Shown in pieces: positions 18,813-28,271 of a stretch of DNA of 64,000 bases. This DNA is from Candidatus Enterosoma merdigallinarum (GTDB taxonomy: Bacteria; Bacillota_I; Bacilli_A; RFN20; CAG-288). Position 1 is the first letter of the stretch; the number at the start of each line of letters is the position of its first letter. Made by a program: the position numbers and the translations under genes. The DNA lies in assembly GCA_018714385.1 (NCBI GenBank), contig DVNL01000007.1:29657-93656 (forward strand), read 5' to 3'. The notes under the pieces are model-generated. The model had not been told where the DNA came from, did not search any database, and saw only the letters and a program-made list of their open reading frames with translations.

Positions 18813-21299
18813 CTATTTTCGCTGAAGGAATTTCCCGGTCAGGCTTTTCGGATTGGAGCGAATCCTTTCGATAGGTCCCGCTTCGACGATTCGGCCTCCC
18901 TCCTTTCCTCCACCGGGTCCCATGTCGATGATATAGTCGGCATTTCTAATGACGTCGAGATCGTGCTCGATGACGACGACCGTCGCTCCGGAATCGATGA
19001 GCGTCTGGAAGACGGAAAGCAGTGTTCGGACATCGAGGGGATGCAGGCCGATCGTCGGTTCGTCAAAGACGAACAGCGCATCTTCCTGTCCCTTTCCCAT
19101 CTCGCTGGCGAGTTTGAGCCTTTGGGCTTCTCCGCCGGAAAGGCTGGGCGTTTCCTCGCCCAAGGTGAGATAGCCAAGCCCCAGTTTCGAGAGCACTTCC
19201 AGTCTTTGCCGAACGAGCTTCATGTCGCGACAGTCTTCCATGGCATCGTCGATGTCCTCGGCCATCAATTGCGGCAAGGTGAAGCTTCGTCCGTTCTTGG
19301 CTCGATAGCGGATCTGGTCTGCCTCTTTTCCATACCGGGTTCCACGGCAGTCGGGACATGGGATTTCGACGTCCGGGAGGAATTGGACATCCAGGCTGAT
19401 CGTTCCCGTCCCGTCGCAGGTCGGACAGCGGAGTTTTCCCGTGTTGTAGGAGAAATCGCCTGCCTTGAAGCCGAGTGTCTTGGCTTCCGTTTGACGCGCG
19501 AATGTCTTTCTCAGTTCGTCGTGGACTTCGGCATAGGTGGCGACGGTGGAACGGACGTTTATGCCTATCGGCGTGGCATCGATGAGTTTGACATGGCGGA
19601 TCCCGGAAGGGTCGACGGATTTGACGTGGGAAGGCAAAGCCTTATTCTCGATGCAGGCCTTCAAGCCGGGGACAAGACTTTCCAAGACCAACGTCGTCTT
19701 TCCGGAGCCGGAAACGCCGGTGACGACGGTGAGCCTTCCCTTTGGAATTTCGACGGATAGAGGCTTGACGGTATGAATTTCATTCGTAGAGAGACAAATC
19801 CTCCCTTTTTCAAAAAGATGGTCATTTCCGATGACATGGTGAATTCTTTCTGGATTCGGATTGAACAAAAATGGGCCAATCTTTGAACTTTTGTTCTTTG
19901 CCAAATCGTCTGGCTTGCCTTGAGCGATGATTTCGCCGCCTTTGGATCCGGCTCCCGGTCCCATTTCGACTATCCAGTCTGCTTGGGAGAGGACTTGCGA
20001 GTCGTGATCGACGAGGATGACGGAGTTTCCGTCATCGACGAGATCCTTCATGACGCCGACAAGGCCGACGATGTTTGCCGGATGGAGTCCGATGGACGGC
20101 TCGTCCAGGACATAAAGAACGCCCGTCGTCCTGTTTCGGACGGCGCGGGCAAGCTGCATTCTTTGCCTTTCCCCGGTCGAGAGAGTCGAGGCGGCACGAT
20201 CCAGCGAGAGATATCCAAGGCCCAGATCCAGCAGTCTTTTTGCCGTGGAGAGAAGGGACTCGCAGATGCTTTCGGCCATGGGGCGCATTTCCTCGGGAAG
20301 GCTTCCGGGCACGCCTTTCGTCCATTCGACGAGTTCGGAAAGGGGCATCTTGCACGCCTTGTCCAAAGAGATTCCCCGAAGCAGAGGGGAGCGGGCCTTG
20401 TCGGAAAGACGCGTCCCCATGCAATCCGGGCAGATATCCTGCCTCAGGAATTTCTCGACGCGTTTCATGCCGCTTTCGTCCTTGACTTTCGCCAAGGCGT
20501 TTTCCACGGTGTGGACGGCGCTGTAGTAGGTGAAGTCCAGTTCGGCCGCGTCGTTGGAGTTCTTGGCCTTGTAGAAGATATGCTTCTTGACGGCCGGGCC
20601 GTTGTAGACGATTTCCTTTTCCTCCGGAGTCAGGTCCTTGAATGGGATGTCCGTCCTTACGCCCATGGCGCGGCAGACATCGACCATGAGCGACCACATC
20701 AAAGAGTTCCACGGCGCGACGGCCCCTTGCTCGAGGGTGAGGTTTTCATCCGGCACGAGCGTGGCAAGGTCGACTTTCCGGACGATGCCTGTCCCTTGGC
20801 AGGTCGGGCAGGCGCCTTGGCTGTTGAAGGAGAGCTCTTCCGCCGACGGAGCATCGAACTGGGCATGGCAGACAGGGCAGACCAGAGTCTTTCCGGCTGC
20901 GACATCGAGCGTCGGCTCCAGATAGTGGCCGTTCGGGCAACGATGTCTTGCCAAACGGGAATACATCAAGCGAAGGCTGTTGAGAAGCTCGGTCCCCGTC
21001 CCGAAGGTGCTGCGGATTCCCGGGACGCCCGGCCTTTGATGCAAGGCCAGAGCCGCCGGAACGTAGAGGATTTCGTCGACCTGTGCCTTTCCGGCCTGCG
21101 TCATCCTTCTTCGGGTATAGGTCGAGAGAGCCTCCAGATAGCGTCTCGATCCTTCCGCATAGAGGACGCCGAGGGCAAGGGAGGACTTTCCGGAACCAGA
21201 TACGCCGGCAATGCCGACGATCTTCCCCAAAGGGATGTCGATGTCGATGTTCTTGAGATTGTGGACTTTTGCACCACGAATTTCGATATGGTCTCTCAT
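18813..21299 (-). CDS. UvrA-like excinuclease ABC ATPase (short, class II/UvrA2-type)
   Basis: Two ABC cassettes (GVSGSGKSSLALGVLYAEGSRRYLE; VTGVSGSGKTTLVLESL), two ABC signature segments, CxxC motifs; 828 aa. Confidence 0.85.
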   Translation of the reverse strand: MRDHIEIRGAKVHNLKNIDIDIPLGKIVGIAGVSGSGKSSLALGVLYAEGSRRYLEALSTYTRRRMTQAGKAQVDEILYVPAALALHQRPGVPGIRSTFGTGTELLNSLRLMYSRLARHRCPNGHYLEPTLDVAAGKTLVCPVCHAQFDAPSAEELSFNSQGACPTCQGTGIVRKVDLATLVPDENLTLEQGAVAPWNSLMWSLMVDVCRAMGVRTDIPFKDLTPEEKEIVYNGPAVKKHIFYKAKNSNDAAELDFTYYSAVHTVENALAKVKDESGMKRVEKFLRQDICPDCMGTRLSDKARSPLLRGISLDKACKMPLSELVEWTKGVPGSLPEEMRPMAESICESLLSTAKRLLDLGLGYLSLDRAASTLSTGERQRMQLARAVRNRTTGVLYVLDEPSIGLHPANIVGLVGVMKDLVDDGNSVILVDHDSQVLSQADWIVEMGPGAGSKGGEIIAQGKPDDLAKNKSSKIGPFLFNPNPERIHHVIGNDHLFEKGRICLSTNEIHTVKPLSVEIPKGRLTVVTGVSGSGKTTLVLESLVPGLKACIENKALPSHVKSVDPSGIRHVKLIDATPIGINVRSTVATYAEVHDELRKTFARQTEAKTLGFKAGDFSYNTGKLRCPTCDGTGTISLDVQFLPDVEIPCPDCRGTRYGKEADQIRYRAKNGRSFTLPQLMAEDIDDAMEDCRDMKLVRQRLEVLSKLGLGYLTLGEETPSLSGGEAQRLKLASEMGKGQEDALFVFDEPTIGLHPLDVRTLLSVFQTLIDSGATVVVIEHDLDVIRNADYIIDMGPGGGKEGGRIVEAGPIERIRSNPKSLTGKFLQRK

Positions 21300-21311
21300 T
21301 TGTCGTTCTTC

Positions 21312-23192
21312 CTATTGAATCTCTTTTCCCGTCATGGCGGAGAGATATCGTGCAAGATCGTCGTCCTCACAATAGACGAAGCAGCCTTTTTGGCCTCGCG
21401 ACAGGAGGACGCGATATGTGTTTCGGATGATTCTGTCCGCCAAGGCATAGTTGCGGGAGGTTTTGATTCCCAGGAGGGACTTGTCCGTTTTTGCCCGCAT
21501 CGTGCAATCGGTCTGAACATGGCCGTCTTGATAGATGAGGTCCCTTCCTATGATGACTCCGACATAGTCCAACTCCAGACCCTGGCTGGTATGGATGCAT
21601 CCGACCTGGTCGAAGGAGTCGGGATCTATCGCCCAGGTTTTCGTCTTGTTGAAATTCCATTGGGCCTTGAAGCCGTCCTTCAAAAGAATGTCGTATTGGG
21701 TGTCGTCTGTTTTGGAAACCCAATTGTAGCAGTATCCGGCGACTAACCGGGCCTTGTTGTTTCCGTTTTTCTCCCTCAGGATTTCCCGCATCTTCGTCGG
21801 GCTCGAGTAGATACGGAAATCGTAGTCGAAGTCGAAAGCCGTGTTCGCCGTCTCGCGAATGCCAAGAAGGTTGTCCAAGAAGGCGAGATAACCGTCGGAG
21901 CCATTGCAGCGGAACTGGCTGACCAAGGTCAGGGAGGGATCGTCGATGACATGGCTGTTTTCCTCTCTGGCCATCTCTTTGATCATCCTGACGTTTCCGA
22001 AGTCGCTCGTCGTCACGATCTGGTCTTCGTCGATGAAGAAGACGGAGACCTTCGAGGCGTGGATGATTTCTTTCGCCTGATTGGTTCCTTTGTTGTGGAA
22101 CATGCCGCTTTTCTCATTGAGCCGGTGCGCCTCGTCGCAAATGAGACAATCGAAAACATCTCTTTTTTCATCGACGAAGCATCCGCTCGACATGAAAAGA
22201 TTCTTGACATATCCCTTCCTGTAGTTTTGTCCGATCAGGTTGGCGGAATAGACTTCTCTGGGGGCACTATTCTTGGTGACGTAGGCGCAGCTAAGGCCTT
22301 TTTGCAATAATGTTGCAAGAAGCTGTATGGCGATGACGCTTTTTCCAGTTCCAGGGCCGCCACGGACGATGATGGTGTGCTTTGGAGTCGAGTCCGAAGT
22401 GGGGCTCTTTTCTGCCGTCGCCTTTTCGACACAGTCGAGAATGGTCTCATAGGCGACTTTCTGTTCGTCGATAAGATAGAATTCCCGGTTTCCCTTTATC
22501 ATGCTGACGATGGTGTCTTGAAGGGCCTTGCTCGGCCTTAGCCTTCCGTAATCAAAAGACATCAAGACATCCTTGCCATCTTTCTTATGAATAAATCTTT
22601 TTATGAAATTGCGAAGTTTTACCGTATCTCTTCCTAGAAATATTGGTGCAAGAGAGATGATTTCATGATAGAAATCGTTGTCGATGTGTTTTCTGTTCTG
22701 CTCTAGGTAATTGTGTAGATAGGCACAGGGGTGAAGCCGGATGTTCTTTCTGGCCACATCCTCGTTGTAGTTTTCAATCGTCTTGGCATAGGTGTAGGCT
22801 TGATAGGAGGGATGGCAGACGGCTCTGTTGGCATGCCCGGTGAAGGCGTAGACGATATCCGGCCGTCCGGTCTGCTGACTGTCCTCCCATTGCTTGAGTT
22901 CGACGACGATAACATGGCTTCTTTCGGCATCGTCCTTTCCCGAAATCATGAAATCCACTCGCTTGGAGGTGAGAGGGATTTGATATTCGATGGCGACTTG
23001 GCATTCGTCGTCTATCGCCGCGTCGTCCAAGGCGTTTCGCATGAATTGCATCGAATTCATCCAGGCGCGGTGTTCGCTTGGGTTGTTGTGGACAACGCCT
23101 CTTTCTCGGAATTTGTCTTCCAGGATGTCTGCGATGCTATTGTCGCGGACATCCATCATGAAATTCCTTTTCGTGTCTTGATAGATGATCAT
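21312..23192 (-). CDS. DUF2075 helicase with N-terminal PD-(D/E)XK nuclease-like domain
   Basis: N-term RVDFMISGKDDAERSHVIVVELKQW (D...ExK); Walker A IIVRGGPGTGKSVIAIQLL; ICDEAHRL; FIDEDQIV; CIHTSQGLELDYVGVIIG; VLLSRGQKG. Confidence 0.85.
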   Translation of the reverse strand: MIIYQDTKRNFMMDVRDNSIADILEDKFRERGVVHNNPSEHRAWMNSMQFMRNALDDAAIDDECQVAIEYQIPLTSKRVDFMISGKDDAERSHVIVVELKQWEDSQQTGRPDIVYAFTGHANRAVCHPSYQAYTYAKTIENYNEDVARKNIRLHPCAYLHNYLEQNRKHIDNDFYHEIISLAPIFLGRDTVKLRNFIKRFIHKKDGKDVLMSFDYGRLRPSKALQDTIVSMIKGNREFYLIDEQKVAYETILDCVEKATAEKSPTSDSTPKHTIIVRGGPGTGKSVIAIQLLATLLQKGLSCAYVTKNSAPREVYSANLIGQNYRKGYVKNLFMSSGCFVDEKRDVFDCLICDEAHRLNEKSGMFHNKGTNQAKEIIHASKVSVFFIDEDQIVTTSDFGNVRMIKEMAREENSHVIDDPSLTLVSQFRCNGSDGYLAFLDNLLGIRETANTAFDFDYDFRIYSSPTKMREILREKNGNNKARLVAGYCYNWVSKTDDTQYDILLKDGFKAQWNFNKTKTWAIDPDSFDQVGCIHTSQGLELDYVGVIIGRDLIYQDGHVQTDCTMRAKTDKSLLGIKTSRNYALADRIIRNTYRVLLSRGQKGCFVYCEDDDLARYLSAMTGKEIQ

Positions 23193-23193
23193 C

Positions 23194-23505
23194 CTAGTAT
23201 TCTTTCGATGGGGAAGGATACTTGATGGCATTCCTCTTCATTTTCTCGAGGACGATATCGTCGAGATCCAGATGATATTTCTGGGCGATCTGGACGGCAT
23301 ATATCAGGACATCCGCCAGTTCTTCCTTGATTTTCTCGAGGCTTTGGTCGCAATCCAAATCCGTTCCACTCCATTGGTATATCTCCAGAAGTTCGGAAGC
23401 CTCTAAGGCAAGAGAGACGGCCAGATCTTTTCCGTTATGATATTTGTCCCAATCTCTTTCTTTGTTGAAGGCATCGATTTTGGCAATGGTTTTGTCGCTG
23501 AGCAT
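23194..23505 (-). CDS. MazG-like nucleotide pyrophosphohydrolase
   Basis: ALEASELLEIYQW...KEELADVLIYAVQIAQKYHLDLDDIVLEKMKRNAIKYP; SD GGAGG before ATG 23505; 1 nt upstream of the DUF2075 start. Confidence 0.88.
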   Translation of the reverse strand: MLSDKTIAKIDAFNKERDWDKYHNGKDLAVSLALEASELLEIYQWSGTDLDCDQSLEKIKEELADVLIYAVQIAQKYHLDLDDIVLEKMKRNAIKYPSPSKEY

Positions 23506-23710
23506 ATTTTCCTCCTGACACACTATTTTACACGAAAAAAGAAAGGGCATGTTTATGAAAACAAGGGGCAAAAGATAGTATCTGTCCCTTTTTATAGAGC
23601 CCCTTTGCCAGAACGAAAGATGATAATCATAAGAAATGATCTGCTAATCCAATGAAGAACCTTTGATGATTCGCGTTGAACCATCTTTTGTTTTGCACTA
23701 ATATGATTAT

Positions 23711-26700
23711 ATGAGCCAAATTGGGAAAGTCATTTCGCAAGCCATCAAAGAAGGACACTGGCTTTTGATCGATTATCAAAGTAAAGATAGCGAAAAAACG
23801 ACATATTGGATCTCTGTTTTAGATGTTTGCAATGACAAAAATGGTGCAGCAAGGCTAGAGGTCAATATGTTCAATACTTATCGATCAATGGATGTTTTGA
23901 AAGGGAAAATCTTTTTCGATAGCATCCTTTCGGCTACGATATTGCCCTTTACGGATTATGAAGTTCCTGAAGCGTTGGAAGAGAAATTGAGGATATCGTC
24001 CAAGGAATATCCTTGGCTGGAATACGATTCCTATCGAAACAGTTTATTGAATTATTATTTGGATTGTCGACATTTGGACAATGATCCTTCACAAAAAGAA
24101 GGAAATTTCTTGCCTGGTGTTGATGTCGAACGGCTTTTGAGCATTGGGCAGATTCCTTTGAATGAGGAACAGGAACAGATTGTCGCAAAATCCATCGTAG
24201 AAAAATATGGGAAAGAAAGCGAAAAGGGAATGGCCGAATATCGCTTTGCCATTTCAGTCGTTTCTATCGAAAAACAGGGAAGGATTTATGTCGTTTGCTA
24301 TCACAATCTCACATTCAATCCCCTGACGAAATATTTGTCGATCGACAAAGAGCTTTGCTTCAATATGAGCTTTCTCTGCCGTTTGTTTCCGGACAAGCCG
24401 GAAATTGTGGAAAGAGACAGATTTTCTTTGTCGAACTACGTCGATATGAACGTCAATGAATTTATCGAGATTTTCAAACGAGACAGGAAGGAAGGCCTGG
24501 ATATCTTGCGGGGCGGATTGAAATATAGGGAATATCTCGTCGACTCCAGAAATGAACTCCTTATTCTTGAACGTCCTTTTATGAGCAGTCTTGAAAAGAC
24601 CTATCAGGAAATCGAGGACGAATATCAAGCTGGAACTCTCCCATATCCCCTTAGGGCTTTCTTCGGGAATGTTTCGAGGGCATTCTATAACCATGCCAGA
24701 AAAGAGCCTTATTTGGTGATTTATGATGAAAAAACGAACATCGATCAGGTCTTGGCGCTTTATAACGCCTTAAAGTATCCTGTCACCTATGTTCAAGGGC
24801 CTCCGGGAACGGGGAAAACACAGACTCTGATCAATGTTATTCTGAGCGCTTTTTTCAATAAAAGAACAGTCTTGATGTCTTCTGGAAACAACAGACCTGT
24901 TGATGCGATCATCGATAAGCTGAAATTTGTTTACAAAGATAAAATACCGATACCCTTTCCATGGCTTCGTTTGGGAAACAAAAATGAAATGCTAAAGGCT
25001 TTGGAACGAATCAAAGAGATATCTCGATATACCACCAATAGCAAACCGGATCCGACAAAGCTCGAAAAGATATTCTCAGATCACAATTCCAAAATCGAAA
25101 AATTGCTTTCTCTTTTAAAAATATATGAACAAAAGCAGGATATTCGTGAAAAGGGGAGTAATTTGCGTAATTTTTTGGCTGTTGGTAAATTGCCAGAAGA
25201 ATTCAACTCTTTTCTCGAAAAGCAATTGGAAAGATATATCACAGAATATAAGGCCCTTCCGACGATTCAGAATGAGGATGTCATTTCGCTTTGCAACCCT
25301 GTTTCCAATGATTTTAAGTTCTTACAATTTTTGTATTTTGAGTCTTTGAATTATATTCTCAAGCTTAAATTGCCAAGATATCAGCCTCTTATCGAAATTT
25401 GCAATATAGACGAGGAAAAGAAAAAAGTCTCGGAGTTTAATCACTGGCTGTCGGACGATGACAATCTTGCTCTTCTGAATGATGTCTTTCCCATTATTTT
25501 TTGCACCAACATGTCTTCTGCGCGCCTTGGGACGGGAAAATATAAATTTGACTTGACGATTATGGATGAAGCAGGACAGTGCTCTATTTCTGATGCTTTG
25601 CTGCCCATCGCTCGAGGCCGTTCCTTGCTTATCCTTGGAGACCAATCGCAATTGCACCCCATTGTCTTGCTAGATGATACGACCGATGCCGCTCTTCGGG
25701 AAAAATATAGAATCGATCCAAGTTATGCTTATAGCAATAATTCTATTCTCACGGTCATGAAGCGACATGATAATATCTCCAAATTTGTCTTTCTTTCTTA
25801 CCATTACCGTTGTGGAGAAAAAATCATTTCCTTTTCGAACCAGCGGTATTATGGAAAGAAAATCAAACCAAAATCCCCAAATGGTCTGGGCAGCGTCGAA
25901 CTTCATGAGGTCGAAAACAAAAATGCCGGGACCAGCGATAATTATCGAAATGCGTGCTACGAAGAAGCCAAGGCGATTGTGTCGTTTGTCAAGAAGGCAA
26001 ATATGATGAACACGACTATACTTTGCCCCTTTGTCAACCAAGTCAATCTTATCAACAAATTTTTGGAGGAATCTGGCATTCATGAAGTCAAAGCCGGAAC
26101 GATTCACACTATGCAGGGGGCAGAGAACGACACGGTGATTTTATCGACGGCCATTTCGCATAAAACGCAGCGACGAACTTATGAATGGGTAAAAAACAAT
26201 TCGGAATTGTTCAACGTTGCATCGACAAGAGCCAAAAAGAAGTTCATCATCTATGCCGACGTCAAGGCTATCAACGCCTTGTCTAAAGGACAGGATGATG
26301 ATCTTTCCGAATTGGTTAAATTCGCCTTGAAGAATGGCAATGTCGTCGTTGAGCCGAACGAGAAATATACCATGGAAATCGGATATTCGAACAACAGCGC
26401 AAGCGAAGCCGAATTCTGGAAGACGATGAGTCATCTTTGTAGCGTCTACCCGAAATATACTGCCAGAAGAAATGTCCCGGAATCCGAAGTTTTTTCCGAC
26501 AGGCCGGAAGCTTCCTCTTTTAAAGGGGAATTCGATCTTGTTTTATTCGAAAGAAAAAAGCCTGTTATGGCATTCGAAATCAACGGAATGGAACATTCCG
26601 TCGATGCCAGGACCATTGAGAGAGATAGGAAAAAGCAGGCGCTTTGTCTAGAAATGGGATTCCAGTTGGTTTTTATCGGAAACAGAGACGTCAAAGACTA

Positions 26701-26770
26701 TGAACTAATAAAGGATCTTATTCGCAGCTTCGTTCGGTCCCGGCACAAAGAATCTAATATGGAGGCGTAG
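23711..26770 (+). CDS. SF1 (DNA2/NAM7-like) helicase with C-terminal DUF2726 nuclease-like domain
   Basis: VTYVQGPPGTGKTQTLINVIL; LTIMDEAGQCSISDALLPI; GTIHTMQGAENDTVILSTAIS; NVASTRAKKKFIIYAD; C-term FDLVLFERKKPVMAFEINGMEH. Confidence 0.88.
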   Translation: MSQIGKVISQAIKEGHWLLIDYQSKDSEKTTYWISVLDVCNDKNGAARLEVNMFNTYRSMDVLKGKIFFDSILSATILPFTDYEVPEALEEKLRISSKEYPWLEYDSYRNSLLNYYLDCRHLDNDPSQKEGNFLPGVDVERLLSIGQIPLNEEQEQIVAKSIVEKYGKESEKGMAEYRFAISVVSIEKQGRIYVVCYHNLTFNPLTKYLSIDKELCFNMSFLCRLFPDKPEIVERDRFSLSNYVDMNVNEFIEIFKRDRKEGLDILRGGLKYREYLVDSRNELLILERPFMSSLEKTYQEIEDEYQAGTLPYPLRAFFGNVSRAFYNHARKEPYLVIYDEKTNIDQVLALYNALKYPVTYVQGPPGTGKTQTLINVILSAFFNKRTVLMSSGNNRPVDAIIDKLKFVYKDKIPIPFPWLRLGNKNEMLKALERIKEISRYTTNSKPDPTKLEKIFSDHNSKIEKLLSLLKIYEQKQDIREKGSNLRNFLAVGKLPEEFNSFLEKQLERYITEYKALPTIQNEDVISLCNPVSNDFKFLQFLYFESLNYILKLKLPRYQPLIEICNIDEEKKKVSEFNHWLSDDDNLALLNDVFPIIFCTNMSSARLGTGKYKFDLTIMDEAGQCSISDALLPIARGRSLLILGDQSQLHPIVLLDDTTDAALREKYRIDPSYAYSNNSILTVMKRHDNISKFVFLSYHYRCGEKIISFSNQRYYGKKIKPKSPNGLGSVELHEVENKNAGTSDNYRNACYEEAKAIVSFVKKANMMNTTILCPFVNQVNLINKFLEESGIHEVKAGTIHTMQGAENDTVILSTAISHKTQRRTYEWVKNNSELFNVASTRAKKKFIIYADVKAINALSKGQDDDLSELVKFALKNGNVVVEPNEKYTMEIGYSNNSASEAEFWKTMSHLCSVYPKYTARRNVPESEVFSDRPEASSFKGEFDLVLFERKKPVMAFEINGMEHSVDARTIERDRKKQALCLEMGFQLVFIGNRDVKDYELIKDLIRSFVRSRHKESNMEA

Positions 26771-28004
26771 TAGCCATCGTGTCAGGTTTTTTATTTCCGC
26801 GATAACTGGCAAGGAATGTTATCGGATCGATCTCGAAATTGTCTTCGATTTCCCCGTTGACACGATAGAAAGAAACGTCGGTCGAATTGATGTTATAAAG
26901 CCGATAGACGAAATAAATGTCTTTGTCTCTTTTGGAGGCTTCCAGCTCGCCTTTTGATATCTGGAATTTCGTGTCGATTCGGCTTTTCGTCGATTTGACT
27001 TCGATATGGATCTCCCTCACTTCTCCATCGAAGAGGTCATAGGAACGGATGTCGTAGCCGAAATAGTCCGATTTCGATGCGACCCACTCGATCTTGTCGG
27101 CATAGTCGGCCAATTTCTCGTTTTTCAACAATCTCTCTTTTTCATAAGCGAGGACAAGCTTTTCGCCCAGCAGTCCGGTCTTGGCATCCTCTTCGGCTTT
27201 CTTGAGATAGTCGATCTTTTTGGGGATAGGGTTTGTAAGGCGGGCGAATCTTTCGCTTCTGTCGACTTTGGGCTGGACTTCTTTGAGACGGCGGTTGAAA
27301 TCATAGGGCTCGAACCCGTCCTCGTCGATGCTATCTTTGATGATCTGCTCCGCCGTGTCTGAGTCGAGGGTCAAATCCTTCTGATTTTTCACTCTTTCGT
27401 ATTCCAGGATATTTTCCACGATCGTCTCATAGCTGTTTGTCCCGGAGTGTTTGACGATGTCGTCGTAGATAGATATCATCGAAGACAAATCATCAACAAG
27501 TTCTTTTTCATTAAAAGAATTGGACTGATAGTATTTTGAAAGAATCGTTGTTTTTTCATATCCATATCCAAGGGATGACTTCTTTGCAGATAAATCTATT
27601 GGACCATTCGAGAACTTCGTTGGACCTATTTCATCTCGAAGGTAGTTCGATACGAGTTCCGCGACCCGATATTTTTCTCTTTTGTATTCTTTCTCAAAAT
27701 AAGTGATGCCTTGCTGGAGGACGAGATAGAAGCCGATCATGTCCCGACGGAAAAGATAGCAGACATAGATGCCGTTCTGAGTGGAGATCGTCATGTTCTT
27801 GTTCAGTATCGACACCCAAGGATAGTCGGTCTTGTTCCCTTGGCCCATGGAGCCTTTGACGGAAAGTTCTTTCCGGTTTCCTAGCCTTGCGGCGATTTCT
27901 TTCGGCAGTTCCCGGACCAGTTCACGATAAAGCGGATCTGTGTTGTCCACCTTTGTTTTGAGGCCGAGATAGCCTTTTAATATATCCTGAAACTGTTTTT
28001 GCAT
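26754..28004 (-). CDS. MrcB-like (DUF3578) plus DUF3883 domain protein
   Basis: N-term KGSMGQGNKTDYPWVSILNK...GIYVCYLFRRDMIGFYLVLQQGIT (DUF3578); C-term GLLGEKLVLAYEKERL...WVASKSDYFGYDIRSY...HIEVKSTKS (DUF3883); 17-nt convergent overlap with the helicase. Confidence 0.8.
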   Translation of the reverse strand: MQKQFQDILKGYLGLKTKVDNTDPLYRELVRELPKEIAARLGNRKELSVKGSMGQGNKTDYPWVSILNKNMTISTQNGIYVCYLFRRDMIGFYLVLQQGITYFEKEYKREKYRVAELVSNYLRDEIGPTKFSNGPIDLSAKKSSLGYGYEKTTILSKYYQSNSFNEKELVDDLSSMISIYDDIVKHSGTNSYETIVENILEYERVKNQKDLTLDSDTAEQIIKDSIDEDGFEPYDFNRRLKEVQPKVDRSERFARLTNPIPKKIDYLKKAEEDAKTGLLGEKLVLAYEKERLLKNEKLADYADKIEWVASKSDYFGYDIRSYDLFDGEVREIHIEVKSTKSRIDTKFQISKGELEASKRDKDIYFVYRLYNINSTDVSFYRVNGEIEDNFEIDPITFLASYRGNKKPDTMATTPPY

Positions 28005-28271
28005 AAGGACTTCCGCTTTCGTCGCCTAGTATACCAGATCGTACAATACAACTCATCCCTTTCGGAGGGCTTTCTGTATCGGAAAAAAGCTTTTCTTCCA
28101 TTGAGCAAGATAATATTACCGAGGTCCGGATATGTTGTATCTAGACAAGAATATTTTTGGAAACAATGGGTGTCAAAACTTGAATCTGATAAAATTAGAT
28201 TGTCGAAAGGCAAAAAGAGGTTGAGCATTCATTTTTGTAGACGCTAAAATTGATGGAGAGAAGGTAAAACC

